This document shows, one piece after another, positions 1-8,307 of a stretch of 13,951 nt of DNA; position 1 is the first letter of the stretch, and each line of letters starts with the position of its first letter. The notes beneath the pieces were generated by a model. It made no database searches. It was given only the letters and a program-made list of their open reading frames with translations, and was not told the origin of the DNA. Location: NCBI GenBank assembly GCA_018985225.1, contig JADGIF010000220.1, forward strand, positions 1-13,951, read 5' to 3'. The DNA comes from Amoeboradix gromovi. Taxonomy: Eukaryota > Sanchytriomycota > Sanchytriomycetes > Sanchytriales > Sanchytriaceae. The translations under genes and the position numbers were made by a program.

Positions 1-980
1 AGAACATGCTCAAATGGTATCTCCCCAAGTTGTCTACACTTGAGAAGTGTGGGGTTTGAAATCTTCATGATTTTTGATTTTTTCACATTTAGCGTAGGCG
101 TTGAATTCAGTTAGCAATAAATATTTTTGACTTTAAGCTTATTTTTAAATGAGCTAAAAAGTGGCACCTCAATAATAAAAAGAGAACGAAGATCAAGAAA
201 CAATTAGTTTGCTCAAGAGCTGTCTCACTAAACCATGTTAGCGGCAATCTAGCAATACCTAATAAAAAGATGGTTCACAAACTGGTAAAGTTTTGCAAAT
301 TCGTTGTTGTCGCTTAGCTCAGCACAGCCAACAAATTCTGTTTCTGAAATTATGCAATTGCGCAGAATTGGGTTATATCTTATAATTGTCAATTATTTTG
401 GATGTGTCAACAATTTACCGAACTCTTTGGTTGGGAGAGCAGATCAGCCACAAATTTATATGCTCTAAATTCTTATCTTTCTAAGTATGAGAAATGCGTT
501 GACATCAAAAACCTGAATGGACCGCTATTATAAGATAGTTATTGAACTCAATTGAATAAACTATTTATCGCGATTAAGTAGCTTCATTGCGCTAAAAACT
601 CTTTTTTAGATACTTATATCGCGTAAAACCCTATATTCTTTCTTTTCAAAAATTGAAATGGTCCAGTTCTCTAGATACGGAATATGTTAAGTTTAAAGGC
701 ATCACTGATAGATATAAAATATACTCTTTCTCAAGGCCCATTAAATGTCTCCCAACACTAGGAAAGAGATTCTTATATAAATGAACAGGACATTAAAAAT
801 AGCTTGATACATCCACATCTTGCTTAAGGAGGTGATCTTGTATGCAAGAGCTTCAACCATTGAACATACTGGAAGTAACCAAGTACGTGAATGTAGAACC
901 ATAGAGTAGCATATACCTGAAATATACCCATTCTTATTTAATCTCGCCTCAAGGTAGTAGAAGTATGAGCAACCACTGTG
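1..980. other. AT-rich stretch without a supported gene
   Basis: I see no ORF of convincing length or family, no tRNA and no rRNA in this stretch. It is rich in A/T runs. The only local structure I noticed is a hairpin at about 36-50 (ACACTT, GAG loop, AAGTGT), which CCCC at 23-26 and GGGG at 51-54 could extend across an asymmetric internal loop. The length is unusual here because gaps between genes elsewhere in the window are mostly 2-75 bp. It could hold the formin promoter and 5' leader, an untranslated RNA, or exons too short or diverged for me to see. Confidence 0.5.
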
Positions 981-1051
981 ACGGAGCTACTGGCTTTATC
1001 AGCTCCCTGTGGAGATTCTTGCTCTCCTCATAAACCAGGACTTTTAACGAG
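981..1051 (+). repeat. Structured repeat element, plus-strand copy
   Basis: This segment matches the reverse complement of 13089-13161 at roughly 60 of 73 aligned positions by eye. The longest identical blocks are ACGGAGC, ACTGGCTTTATCA, ATTCTTG and TTTTAACGAG. It can fold into two hairpins: GGAGC 983-987 with GCTCC 1002-1006 around a 14-nt loop, and TCTTG 1017-1021 with CAGGA 1036-1040, which includes one G-U pair. A run of four T follows. It ends 27 bp before the formin ATG, and an AATAAA lies at 1057-1062. It could be a small RNA gene, a 5' leader element or a remnant of a mobile element. I do not recognise an RNA family. Confidence 0.65.
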
Positions 1052-1078
1052 TGCTCAATAAAGCCACTTAATTCTGAA

Positions 1079-4000
1079 ATGGGAAATCAACCAAGTCATA
1101 ACCAAATAGATAAGAGAGTTATTGAGCACCTTGGAAGCGAGATAACCCTAGATAAATCACGATCGGATATTAAAGAATCAAGTATATCCATGTCGTCCAT
1201 ATCATCACCAGAGCAATCACCAACAATTAGAGGTAGAAGCATGAGCATGAACAGAAGGAAAAAGCCGGTGCTAAAATCACCAGTGAAAGGAATAGAGGAA
1301 GAAATTCCACGACCTGGTGAGGAGGAGATTGATAAACAATTAGAATTAGCGATGGATGATTTGAACTTACCAGCAGACAAAAAAGATGAGTTCAGAGCTT
1401 TTGACCTTGATAGAAAGTGGGAGCTAATCAAAAGAAATAAACAAGATTCGGATGAATCATCAAGGGATGAAATTCTTAGAAAACTTAGAAATTTGAACCC
1501 CGATTTTCCCGTAATCGAAGCAAAGGATGTACTTGTAACTTTGAGGTCAAAGCCAGTGAGATGGATACAGCTGTTTATAGAACTGGAAGGTCTATCCGTG
1601 ATAATGGAATCATTAAAGCGATTTCAAGACATTGGTGAGAGTCAGAGAGAAGAGATATGCATAAGATGCGTTAGAGCTTTGATGAATACAAATCAAGGAT
1701 TTATAGCTATACTAGACTATCATAATTCTCTATCTACATTTTGCCTAAGCATATCTTCTAAATCATTAAAAGCCAAAATTCAAGCATTAGACATCTTGGC
1801 TGCTGTTTGCATGGTTCCAGGACAGCACAAAATTGTCGTCGAAGCACTTAGTTCAACTAAATCAGATTTTGAGTCGAGATTACAGCGAATATTGCCTTGC
1901 TTTATAGATATAAACTCGAAAAATAATGGGAATGTTACCACAGCCGAAATTGATTTAATGGTCAGCGCGTTTGCTTTCATTAATTCAGTACTGCATAGCG
2001 AAAATACTGCATCTCTAGAATACAGATTGCATTTACGAAAAGAACTCTTCGATATTGGATTTGCGCAAGTTATTGAAAAACTAACTGGATTTGAACATCC
2101 TGACATTCAGGCCCAGATTGAAATTTTCAACGACGCCACTGAAGAGGATGAAAAGGAAATTGCTGAGAAAGCGAATATTGATCAAAAGAAGTTCCAGTTA
2201 GCCCATCCTGAGTCCTTATATCAAATGATATTTGAATCATTCCGGGGTACCCGACTCTGGAAACCATTGATAAATATACTGTTTTCATTGCTGTTAGCAC
2301 CTGAGAATGGTTATCAAAAGGGAAGAATTATGTTTGCAATTGATGCTATCCTACGGCAGGTAGTTTTGCAGAAGGAGGGTGAAGATCCTGATCCATTAGT
2401 TAGAATTATAAAATTTGATGTGCGCACACTATATGACTCAATCAAAATAATGGAAGCCAAGCTTGAAGGCTCTAACAGTAAAAATGGAGCATTAATTGAC
2501 TCAGCAAAAATGAAAGATACAATAAGATTGCTAATTAAAGACGCAGATTTATACAATCAATTGATAAATTCTTTAGAAAAGGAAGGCTATATTGACTCGG
2601 AAGACTCGGAAACATCAAGGTCTAACTTGAGTCTAAATGACGAGACTCTAAAGGTAGATACTAAACTCTCAGCGTTAGACAAGATCACGGAACATAGCGA
2701 TGAGGTAATTGCAACGCCATTAAGTAGCCAAGTACAAGAGAAAGCATCTTCTGAGCCTCTAAAAACCGAGACACTAATCAATCCACCATCGACAGATGCA
2801 CATGGGCCGCCACCTCCACCTCCGATGGAAGGACAATCAAATATTCCGCCACCGCCACCAGGAGCAGGAGGACCTCCACCGCCGCCTGGTTCCATGTTTG
2901 GTGCCATGTTTGGCGGATTGCCGCAAAAGAAAACTAATTTATCGTCTAGACCTATGAAGCCATTACAATGGACAAAACTGCCGAATCCCAGAATTAAGTC
3001 TACGATTTGGAAAGACATTGATGATGAAAAGGTTAGACCTATGCTCAATTGGGTAGATTTCGAAGATTTGTTTGAAAACCTTCAAAAGGACAAAAAGCAA
3101 AAAGAAGATAAAGATGACAAGCCTAAAGAGTTAAAATTGATTGAAGGAAAGAAATCTCAAAATCTCAGCATTTTACTCAAAAATGTGAAGCTTCCTATCC
3201 AGGATATCAGAAAAGCTTTATTTACAGTAAATACTGCGGTGTTATCTGTCGAAGTTATCGGGCAATTGTTAAAATTTGTTCCTACAAAAGAAGAGATAGA
3301 ACTTATTAGAAAGAATCTGGATAAAAAAGATCTCTTTGGTGAAGCTGAAAGATACTTTATGGAGATAATGGACATTAACATGTATGAAGACAGGCTGAAA
3401 TCCATTGCTTTCAGAGAGAATTTCGAAGAACATATGAAAGAAGCTGAAAATTTAATTAGAAAACTGAGGCTTGCCTGTACAGAGTTGAGGACTAGTGAGA
3501 AGTTTAAGAAGATATTGCAGGTTACACTGGCCTTAGGTAATCATATGAACACGGGACAAAAAGCTGGAGCGTATGGATTCGCTATCTCATCGCTGTTAAA
3601 GCTCTCAGATACCAAATCAAAATTACCATCTCGTAGATATACATTGCTGCACTTTTTGGATGATATTATAGAAACCAAGTTCCCAGAGTGTGCTGATTTT
3701 GTTATGGACTTATCTAGTGTAGACGGAGCTGTAAAAGTTAGATTCAACGACATAAAATCACAGCTTTCTGGAATAAAAAACAATGTAGATGAGTTACGAA
3801 AAACTATCCAAGAGTTGACTAAGGCTGCTTCCACAGATAAAAGCGATAAGTTTAACATGATTTTTGAAGCTTTTTTGAAAAGAGCCGACGCAAGAGTCCA
3901 TTCTTCTGAGCAAGAGTTAGCAGAGGCAGAGACGTCATTTGAAAGCACTGCGGAGTTTTTCGCAGAAGACCCTAAAAACACTTCTCCTGAAGATTTCTTT

Positions 4001-4525
4001 GCTATTTTTCAAACATTTATTACACTTTACCAACAAGCTCATCGCGAGAATCAAGAGTATATTGCCAGAATAAAAGAATTAGAAAAGAGAGAGGTCAGAA
4101 AAAGAGTAATTTGGTTGCTAATTTAGCAAATGGAAGAAGAAAAGTTAAGGCGACTACAAGGTCCACCATCTGGCGCAGCAATTGGAAGAAAGGATAAAGG
4201 AGAGTTTGACGATTTAATAAGTTCCATAAAATCAGGGAAGGCATTTATGCAAAAGAAACCTGATAAATTAATGAAGAAAAAGAAATCCAACGTATCCGTA
4301 GGTGACCACAAGTCTTTATCACAGAGAAGTAGTTCAAGCTTTGTTGCGGAATTGAAAGATGTACAATCAGAGTCAGCGCATAGTTCAATGAGGGTGAAAG
4401 CAAGCACAGCTCCAGCTCATGTGGTTAACGATATATTCACCAGAGATCTGAAGAGGAATCCAAGTATAGATAATAGAGTTTCAAAAACTGACGAAATGAT
4501 GAAAAAGATGAACCAGCGCATTTAA
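1079..4525 (+). CDS. Diaphanous-related formin (GBD-FH3-FH1-FH2-DAD), one 21-nt intron
   Basis: Formins nucleate and elongate unbranched actin filaments under Rho GTPase control. Joining 1079-4105 to 4127-4525 gives 1141 residues. In order: a start MGNQPS that fits the N-myristoylation pattern; a basic Ser-rich stretch; a GTPase-binding domain from about residue 75 (DDLNLPADKK, DRKWELI); FH3 to about 450; a proline-rich FH1 at about 577-606; FH2 from about 620 to 1000 (MKPLQWTKLP, GNHMNTG); then a coiled tail and a DAD (FDDLISSIKSGKAF plus a lysine-rich run). GBD and DAD together imply the autoinhibited, Rho-released type. The DAD lies wholly in exon 2. ATG 1079 is the first in-frame ATG and has A at -3 to -1 (GAAATG). 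Length and order are normal for the family; the very short intron is the odd point. Which formin subfamily it belongs to is not settled. Confidence 0.95.
4106..4126 (+). other. 21-nt spliceosomal intron in the formin gene
   Basis: It begins GTAATT, carries GCTAAT as the likely branch site, and ends TTAG. The last three bases are an in-frame TAG stop. Removing 21 nt restores continuity from a charged FH2 tail (EKREVRKR) to QMEEEKLRRLQG and then a perfect DAD, which the unspliced frame cannot reach. The intron is phase 0. Its length is a multiple of three, so only the stop marks retention. Donor, branch motif and acceptor spacing match the Mei2 intron at 7075-7094. Confidence 0.9.
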
Positions 4526-4529
4526 TAAA
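4524..4529 (+). terminator. Poly(A) signal AATAAA overlapping the formin stop
   Basis: AATAAA begins at the second base of the formin TAA stop codon (4523-4525). Every confidently called gene in the window has this hexamer near its stop, which supports it as the real cleavage signal. The 3' UTR would then run into the spacer or the small ORF that follows. Confidence 0.6.
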
Positions 4530-4552
4530 TTTATAATTTCCCTGATTTCAAA

Positions 4553-4786
4553 ATGTACAGTAGTAGTAATGATGTTAGTATAACATTACAAATTGACTCT
4601 AGAAAAGAGTACCGTCTAAGAAAATGCACCTCTTGCTTAGATGCTCAAAGACCTCATATATTTGAACGAGATGCAGGGTCTTCTAGTTTTATTTTAAAAA
4701 GAGGAATACAATCAATGAAAGAAAATTTGTATAATAGAAGAAGATCTTTTATTAATGATTTCCTCTGTATGGATCACCTCCTTTAA
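4553..4786 (+). CDS. Small ORF of 77 residues, doubtful gene
   Basis: It starts at an ATG with A-rich context (CAAAATG) 27 bp after the formin stop and ends 65 bp before the DCAF4-like ATG. The product is basic, with KCTSCLDAQ giving a CxxC pair near residue 25 and an Arg-rich part (YNRRRSF) near residue 63. I recognise no family and see no signal peptide or membrane segment. Against it: unlike every recognised gene here, it has no AATAAA near its stop. In favour: the intergenic space would otherwise be 326 bp, long for this window. It may be a small fast-evolving protein or simply spacer and leader sequence. Confidence 0.35.
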   Translation: MYSSSNDVSITLQIDSRKEYRLRKCTSCLDAQRPHIFERDAGSSSFILKRGIQSMKENLYNRRRSFINDFLCMDHLL

Positions 4787-4851
4787 AAACAGGTTAGTCT
4801 AGTTTATATTTGGTGTCCCAGTAGTAGTTAAAATATTTGCGACCCCTTAAA

Positions 4852-5817
4852 ATGCAGGGATTTTACTACGATGCAGACCTGAACAGATATTTCAAAATAA
4901 CTGATGAGATGACGAAAAACAGTCGAGTCAAAAAACTTACTAAAGTCACACCTAATATTCTAATGGAACCAAACACCACTTCTTACATTAAAAATAGAGC
5001 AGAAGGATTTGATATGTTACCCTTGAAATATGAGCCCCAATTTAAGCAAGAATTTAGATATGATGCAGACCAATACATAGTGATGGACACAGAAGTTATA
5101 CTATTTTCAACTGGGGTGAGATTAATGATTTTTGAAAGTGGTGGGATTAAAGAAATAAGTCTGCATGATTCCAAGGTGTCAAAGTTGCAAAAGATAACAG
5201 AATTTGAATTTATTTACTGTACCTTGGGTAGTGCAAAACCAGGATCTGTTTATCACTGTTTGTTTGACTGTAATTATACACACCTATCTGTAAACAACTT
5301 AACACTTAGGAGAGGTTCAGCATATAGCTGTGCATATAGCGCATGCTGTGTCGTTGCTTCTGAAAAATCTGTTCTTATCTATGATTTATCATTCAACTTT
5401 AAAAAAAAATGCCACTTAAGTTCTGATGTACTAAGCACATGCTGCTCCACCTCAGGAATAATATTATCTTCCAGAAATGGTCAATTACTATTATTTGACC
5501 CATCTACTCTAAAAATTTCCCAGCTATACAAATGTGACACACATGCTGAGATCTGTATACTGAACGATGTCCTCTACGCGTGTACCCCAAAAACTCTTTA
5601 CATCTTTGACAAACTCAAGTTAGCAACCACGCACGATTGCGCTTTAGATCGCTTGTTTATATCCGGAGAGCATCTAGTTGAAACCGATGATTCCGTCACA
5701 ATAATACGCCATCTGACCACGATATCCGAGATTGAGCTTGTTTTAGCGGCAAAATGCAATCAGTTTATATCAACCTCCTGCGGGTACATATTTAACAGCG
5801 AGTATTGCAGGTGGTAA
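4852..5817 (+). CDS. DCAF4-like WD-repeat protein
   Basis: The 321-residue product opens with GFYYDADLNRYFKI, which closely follows the N-terminal signature of DCAF4 (WDR21), a substrate receptor of CUL4-DDB1 ubiquitin ligases in other eukaryotes. The rest reads as weak beta-propeller blades, for example SEKSVLIYDLS, SRNGQLLLFDPS and TPKTLYIFDKL. No clear WDxR DDB1-docking motif is visible. It is shorter than the human protein (about 500 residues), so the last blades may be missing or diverged. The start was chosen because the N-terminal signature begins there and an in-frame TAG lies at 4825-4827. A run of nine A at about 5401-5409 falls inside codons for Lys. The role in a CUL4 ligase is inferred from the family only. 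Confidence 0.6.
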   Translation: MQGFYYDADLNRYFKITDEMTKNSRVKKLTKVTPNILMEPNTTSYIKNRAEGFDMLPLKYEPQFKQEFRYDADQYIVMDTEVILFSTGVRLMIFESGGIKEISLHDSKVSKLQKITEFEFIYCTLGSAKPGSVYHCLFDCNYTHLSVNNLTLRRGSAYSCAYSACCVVASEKSVLIYDLSFNFKKKCHLSSDVLSTCCSTSGIILSSRNGQLLLFDPSTLKISQLYKCDTHAEICILNDVLYACTPKTLYIFDKLKLATTHDCALDRLFISGEHLVETDDSVTIIRHLTTISEIELVLAAKCNQFISTSCGYIFNSEYCRW

Positions 5818-5901
5818 TTTAGACATGATGTATGGCGCAAACAGCGTACGTGACTTGATGGAGTAAATATTTGCGGGACAATTGTATACACAGATGCGCT
5901 C

Positions 5902-5907
5902 AATAAA
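5902..5907 (+). terminator. Possible poly(A) signal for the DCAF4-like gene
   Basis: This is the first AATAAA after the stop at 5817, 84 nt downstream and about 100 nt before the Mei2-like ATG. It is farther from its stop than the other signals in the window, so the assignment is weaker. Confidence 0.4.
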
Positions 5908-6006
5908 TCTGATAACACTAGCATATCCTTTTCCATCACTTGGAGTGGTGTATGTCCAATTACATGGTGCGCCATCGCCACCCCTGCTCGTTCCACATCG
6001 TTGGAA

Positions 6007-7382
6007 ATGGTTAAGTACGCCTCAAGCCCAATTTGTGCAATGAACTTTGACAACTACTGTTCAGAAAACAAGCATTGCATTTTGGTTGAGAATGTCAGGA
6101 CCATTGACGAAAAGCAGATTGAGCTGTTTGTGTTGTTTGGACCGCTTGCCTACGTCAACTATTGCTACATCTCCCAGAACTACTACTTTTTGGTGTATAT
6201 GGATTGCAGAGATGCAAAAAGAGCACTGCCATGTATCTCCAAGATGTCTATGTTGAATGGGATATCAGGAAAGCGTGTGTCGACTAGATACGCGAGCCTA
6301 GGTGAGATTGCTGTAAAGTGCGATGATCCTCAGCTGCACACCCGTCTTTCACCATCCATCATCGTCAGGTACTTCCAGGGCCACAGCCGCAACAACCTGA
6401 ATCACATGGACATTCGCATTCTCCACAACAGCTATGGTGAGGTCTCACATGTAGACTGGCTGAGTGCTGACTGCTTAAAGGTGTCATACTTCAACATCGC
6501 GTGCAAGGTGAAGGCTCTATCTCGTTTACTTGACGATTACACCGAAATGGGAATCCCGGTCTCAGTTCAGGATGCTGCAGAGCCCAAGAACATGTACAAC
6601 CACTACCACCAGTCTTTGTTGTCTCCCACATCCACTACGTCTGCCGCATCTAATAACAGCTTTGAGTCTTTGATGAGCCCAATGAGTTTGAATATGCACT
6701 CATCCCAAATAAGCAGAAGCTCCGTTTCCTCATCTACGTACCTCACACCCTCGGTGGACCCAATACTGGAGTACAACTTTGATAACGAGTACATTCCAGG
6801 CCCAGCAAACTCTGGTCCACCGTCAACCTCTTTTAGAAATAGGACAAAACCAAAAAGGGCACCAAAACTAGTCAAACCTAAAGTCCAGACCATGAGCAAC
6901 ACGCACAAAAGAAACCAGGTTTGTATCCCGTCGATGCTTAACAGTGGAGACAAGCGCAGTACTTTGATGCTAAAAAACATCCCCAACCGGTATACCCAGA
7001 AGATGATGATCGAGTTTCTTAATGAGACCCATTTTGGGGAGTATGACTTTCTGTATTTGAGAATGGACTACGAAGTAATTGACGCCTAATGTAGAATCAT
7101 TGTAATGTTGGATACGCCTTTATTAACATGTTGGACTTAAAAACAGCCGCCACCCTGGTCGACAGAATCGCTGACAAGTCATGGCCTAGATTTAACAGCA
7201 ATAAGATTGGGGAAGTGACCTATGCAGAAATACAGGGCATTCATGCCCTAGTTAGCAAGTTTGAAAACAGTGATGTGATGCAGCAGGATGCCAAATACCA
7301 GCCAAAGCTGTTTCACGCAAGCGGCATATCACGAGGACTGGAAAAGCCCTTTTACGGCCGAAGATTCTTGCAGCGAAAATAA
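6007..7382 (+). CDS. Mei2-like RNA-binding protein with three RRMs, one 20-nt intron
   Basis: Joining 6007-7074 to 7095-7382 gives a 451-residue protein. The C-terminal Mei2-type RRM covers roughly residues 316-430: TLMLKNIPNRYTQKMM, then YDFLYLRMDYE joined by splicing to NHCNVGYAFINMLD, then YAEIQG. This is the RRM that binds meiotic RNA in fission yeast Mei2. Two weaker RRM-like regions lie at about 17-80 and 115-180, followed by a Ser/Pro-rich linker. Mei2 promotes meiosis; plant relatives act in meiosis and development. Fission yeast Mei2 is longer (about 750 residues). ATG 6007 is the first ATG in the frame; the frame is open without ATG back to a TGA at 5851, so an upstream exon cannot be excluded. 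Parts of the gene are GC-richer than its neighbours. Confidence 0.9.
7075..7094 (+). other. 20-nt spliceosomal intron in the Mei2-like gene
   Basis: The sequence is gtaattgacgcctaatgtag. It starts GTAATT, has CCTAAT as the likely branch site, and ends TAG. Without splicing the frame stops at TAA 7087-7089. With splicing, codon GAA (7072-7074) joins AAT CAT TGT AAT GTT and rebuilds the conserved core DYE-NHCNVGYAFIN of the Mei2 RRM, whose family form is close to DFKNKCNVGYAFIN. The intron is phase 0. No other GT-AG pair nearby gives an in-frame family match. Confidence 0.93.
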
Positions 7383-7399
7383 GCAATGCAGAACATGTT

Positions 7400-7405
7400 A
7401 ATAAA
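7400..7405 (+). terminator. Poly(A) signal for the Mei2-like gene
   Basis: AATAAA lies 18 nt after the stop at 7382 and about 50 nt before the RNase H1 ATG. Cleavage would fall in or beside the RNase H1 leader. Confidence 0.55.
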
Positions 7406-7457
7406 CTGAATGAAATTCAAAATCTCCGTCTAAACAATTTTGAAATTTACCAATCAA

Positions 7458-8282
7458 ATGCAGAAATACTATGCCGTGGTAAATGGTCGCATACCAGGAA
7501 TATACACAAACTATGAGGATGCGAAGATGCAGATACAGGGATTCTCGCAAGCCAAACTAAAGAGATTCAGTCTGGAGACTGAAGCAAAGGCATATTATCA
7601 GGAGCAGAAACATAAGATTCCAAAGACATTTGTGAGTGCTGCTGCTACCTCAAAAAGGAAAAAGAAGAAATATTATGCAGTGCGTATAGGTCGTGAACCC
7701 GGGGTTTACGAGAGCTGGGAAGACTGCAAGAAGCAAACTACTGGTTATCCCTGTGCACAGTATAAATCGTTTGAAAATCTAGAAGAAGCGCAGAAGTATG
7801 CGATAATAGAGTACACTATCGGTTCTGCTGTCGCTTCCGAGGTCACAGAGGTGTACACAGATGGTAGCTGCTTGGACAACCAGAGTCGCAGATCCGTTGG
7901 TTATGCGTGCTATTTTGGTGAAGATGACATTAGGAACTACTATGGTGGTCAGAGAAAGGGCTCTAACAATATTGCAGAGATCACAGCTGTTATCAAAGCG
8001 CTGGAAATTACAAACAACTATGGAAACATCATAATATACACTGATAGCACTTATGTGATGCAAGGCATACACTCTTATAGAGGCATAATAGAATCCGGGG
8101 ACTTCCACACTCTGCCTGAAGGGTTGAAAAACAAAGAACTCTGGGCCCATCTGCTAAGGACCTTGAAGAAACACCAGGGATCGTTTGTCATAAAAAAAGT
8201 TCCCGCGCACTCGGGAGTACTCGGAAATGAGAGAGCAGACCAGATGGCTAAGATGGGTGCTCTTTTACATTGCTCTGAATAA
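7458..8282 (+). CDS. Ribonuclease H1 with two hybrid-binding domains
   Basis: RNase H1 cleaves the RNA strand of RNA-DNA hybrids, clearing R-loops and primers. The product is 274 residues. Two hybrid-binding (Cauli_VI type) domains come first, at about 2-46 (KYYAVVNGRIPGIYTNYEDA) and 70-114 (KYYAVRIGREPGVYESWEDC), as in budding yeast RNH1. The catalytic domain shows all four acidic residues: D135 in YTDGSC, E174 in NNIAEI, D196 in YTDST and D261 in NERAD, with the helper histidine H251 in AHSG. The start was set at the ATG directly before the first domain. No mitochondrial presequence is visible, so a nuclear role is most likely. The stop codon is part of an AATAAA, and POLE2 follows almost at once. 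Confidence 0.95.
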   Translation: MQKYYAVVNGRIPGIYTNYEDAKMQIQGFSQAKLKRFSLETEAKAYYQEQKHKIPKTFVSAAATSKRKKKKYYAVRIGREPGVYESWEDCKKQTTGYPCAQYKSFENLEEAQKYAIIEYTIGSAVASEVTEVYTDGSCLDNQSRRSVGYACYFGEDDIRNYYGGQRKGSNNIAEITAVIKALEITNNYGNIIIYTDSTYVMQGIHSYRGIIESGDFHTLPEGLKNKELWAHLLRTLKKHQGSFVIKKVPAHSGVLGNERADQMAKMGALLHCSE

Positions 8283-8283
8283 A
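8278..8283 (+). terminator. Poly(A) signal overlapping the RNase H1 stop
   Basis: AATAAA contains the RNase H1 stop TAA (8280-8282) and directly abuts an in-frame POLE2 ATG at 8284. The RNase H1 3' end must therefore lie inside POLE2 coding or leader sequence. Confidence 0.6.
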
Positions 8284-8307
8284 ATGTTGCTTATATTTTT
8301 TCTAATC

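Noticed and set aside
304-345. TTAGCTCAG resembling a tRNA D-arm
   Set aside because: There is no matching acceptor stem, T-arm or GAGC partner for the D-stem.
826-838. TAAGGAGGTGATC here and GGATCACCTCCTTT at 4770-4783, resembling the 3' end of bacterial or organellar small-subunit rRNA
   Set aside because: No other rRNA sequence surrounds either site, and inverted 12-13-mers of this kind are expected by chance in 14 kb.
981-1051. U5 snRNA (GGCTTTATC loop and CCGTGGA resemble the U5 loop and stem)
   Set aside because: The near-invariant U5 loop GCCUUUUAC is not matched, no Sm site of the AAUUUUUG type follows, and the plus copy diverges at the CCGTGGA part.
2705-2727. GTAATT...TAAGTAG segment in the formin resembling a 23-nt intron
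   Set aside because: The reading frame continues through it, removal would shift the frame before FH1 and FH2, and it lacks CTAAT.
2587-3048. Glycine-rich minus-strand open frame
   Set aside because: It is the antisense of the proline-rich FH1 region and the start of FH2 in the formin, not an independent gene.
5760-6053. 97-codon minus-strand open frame across the DCAF4/Mei2 boundary
   Set aside because: It overlaps the ends of two better supported genes, matches no family, and the local DNA is open in several frames.
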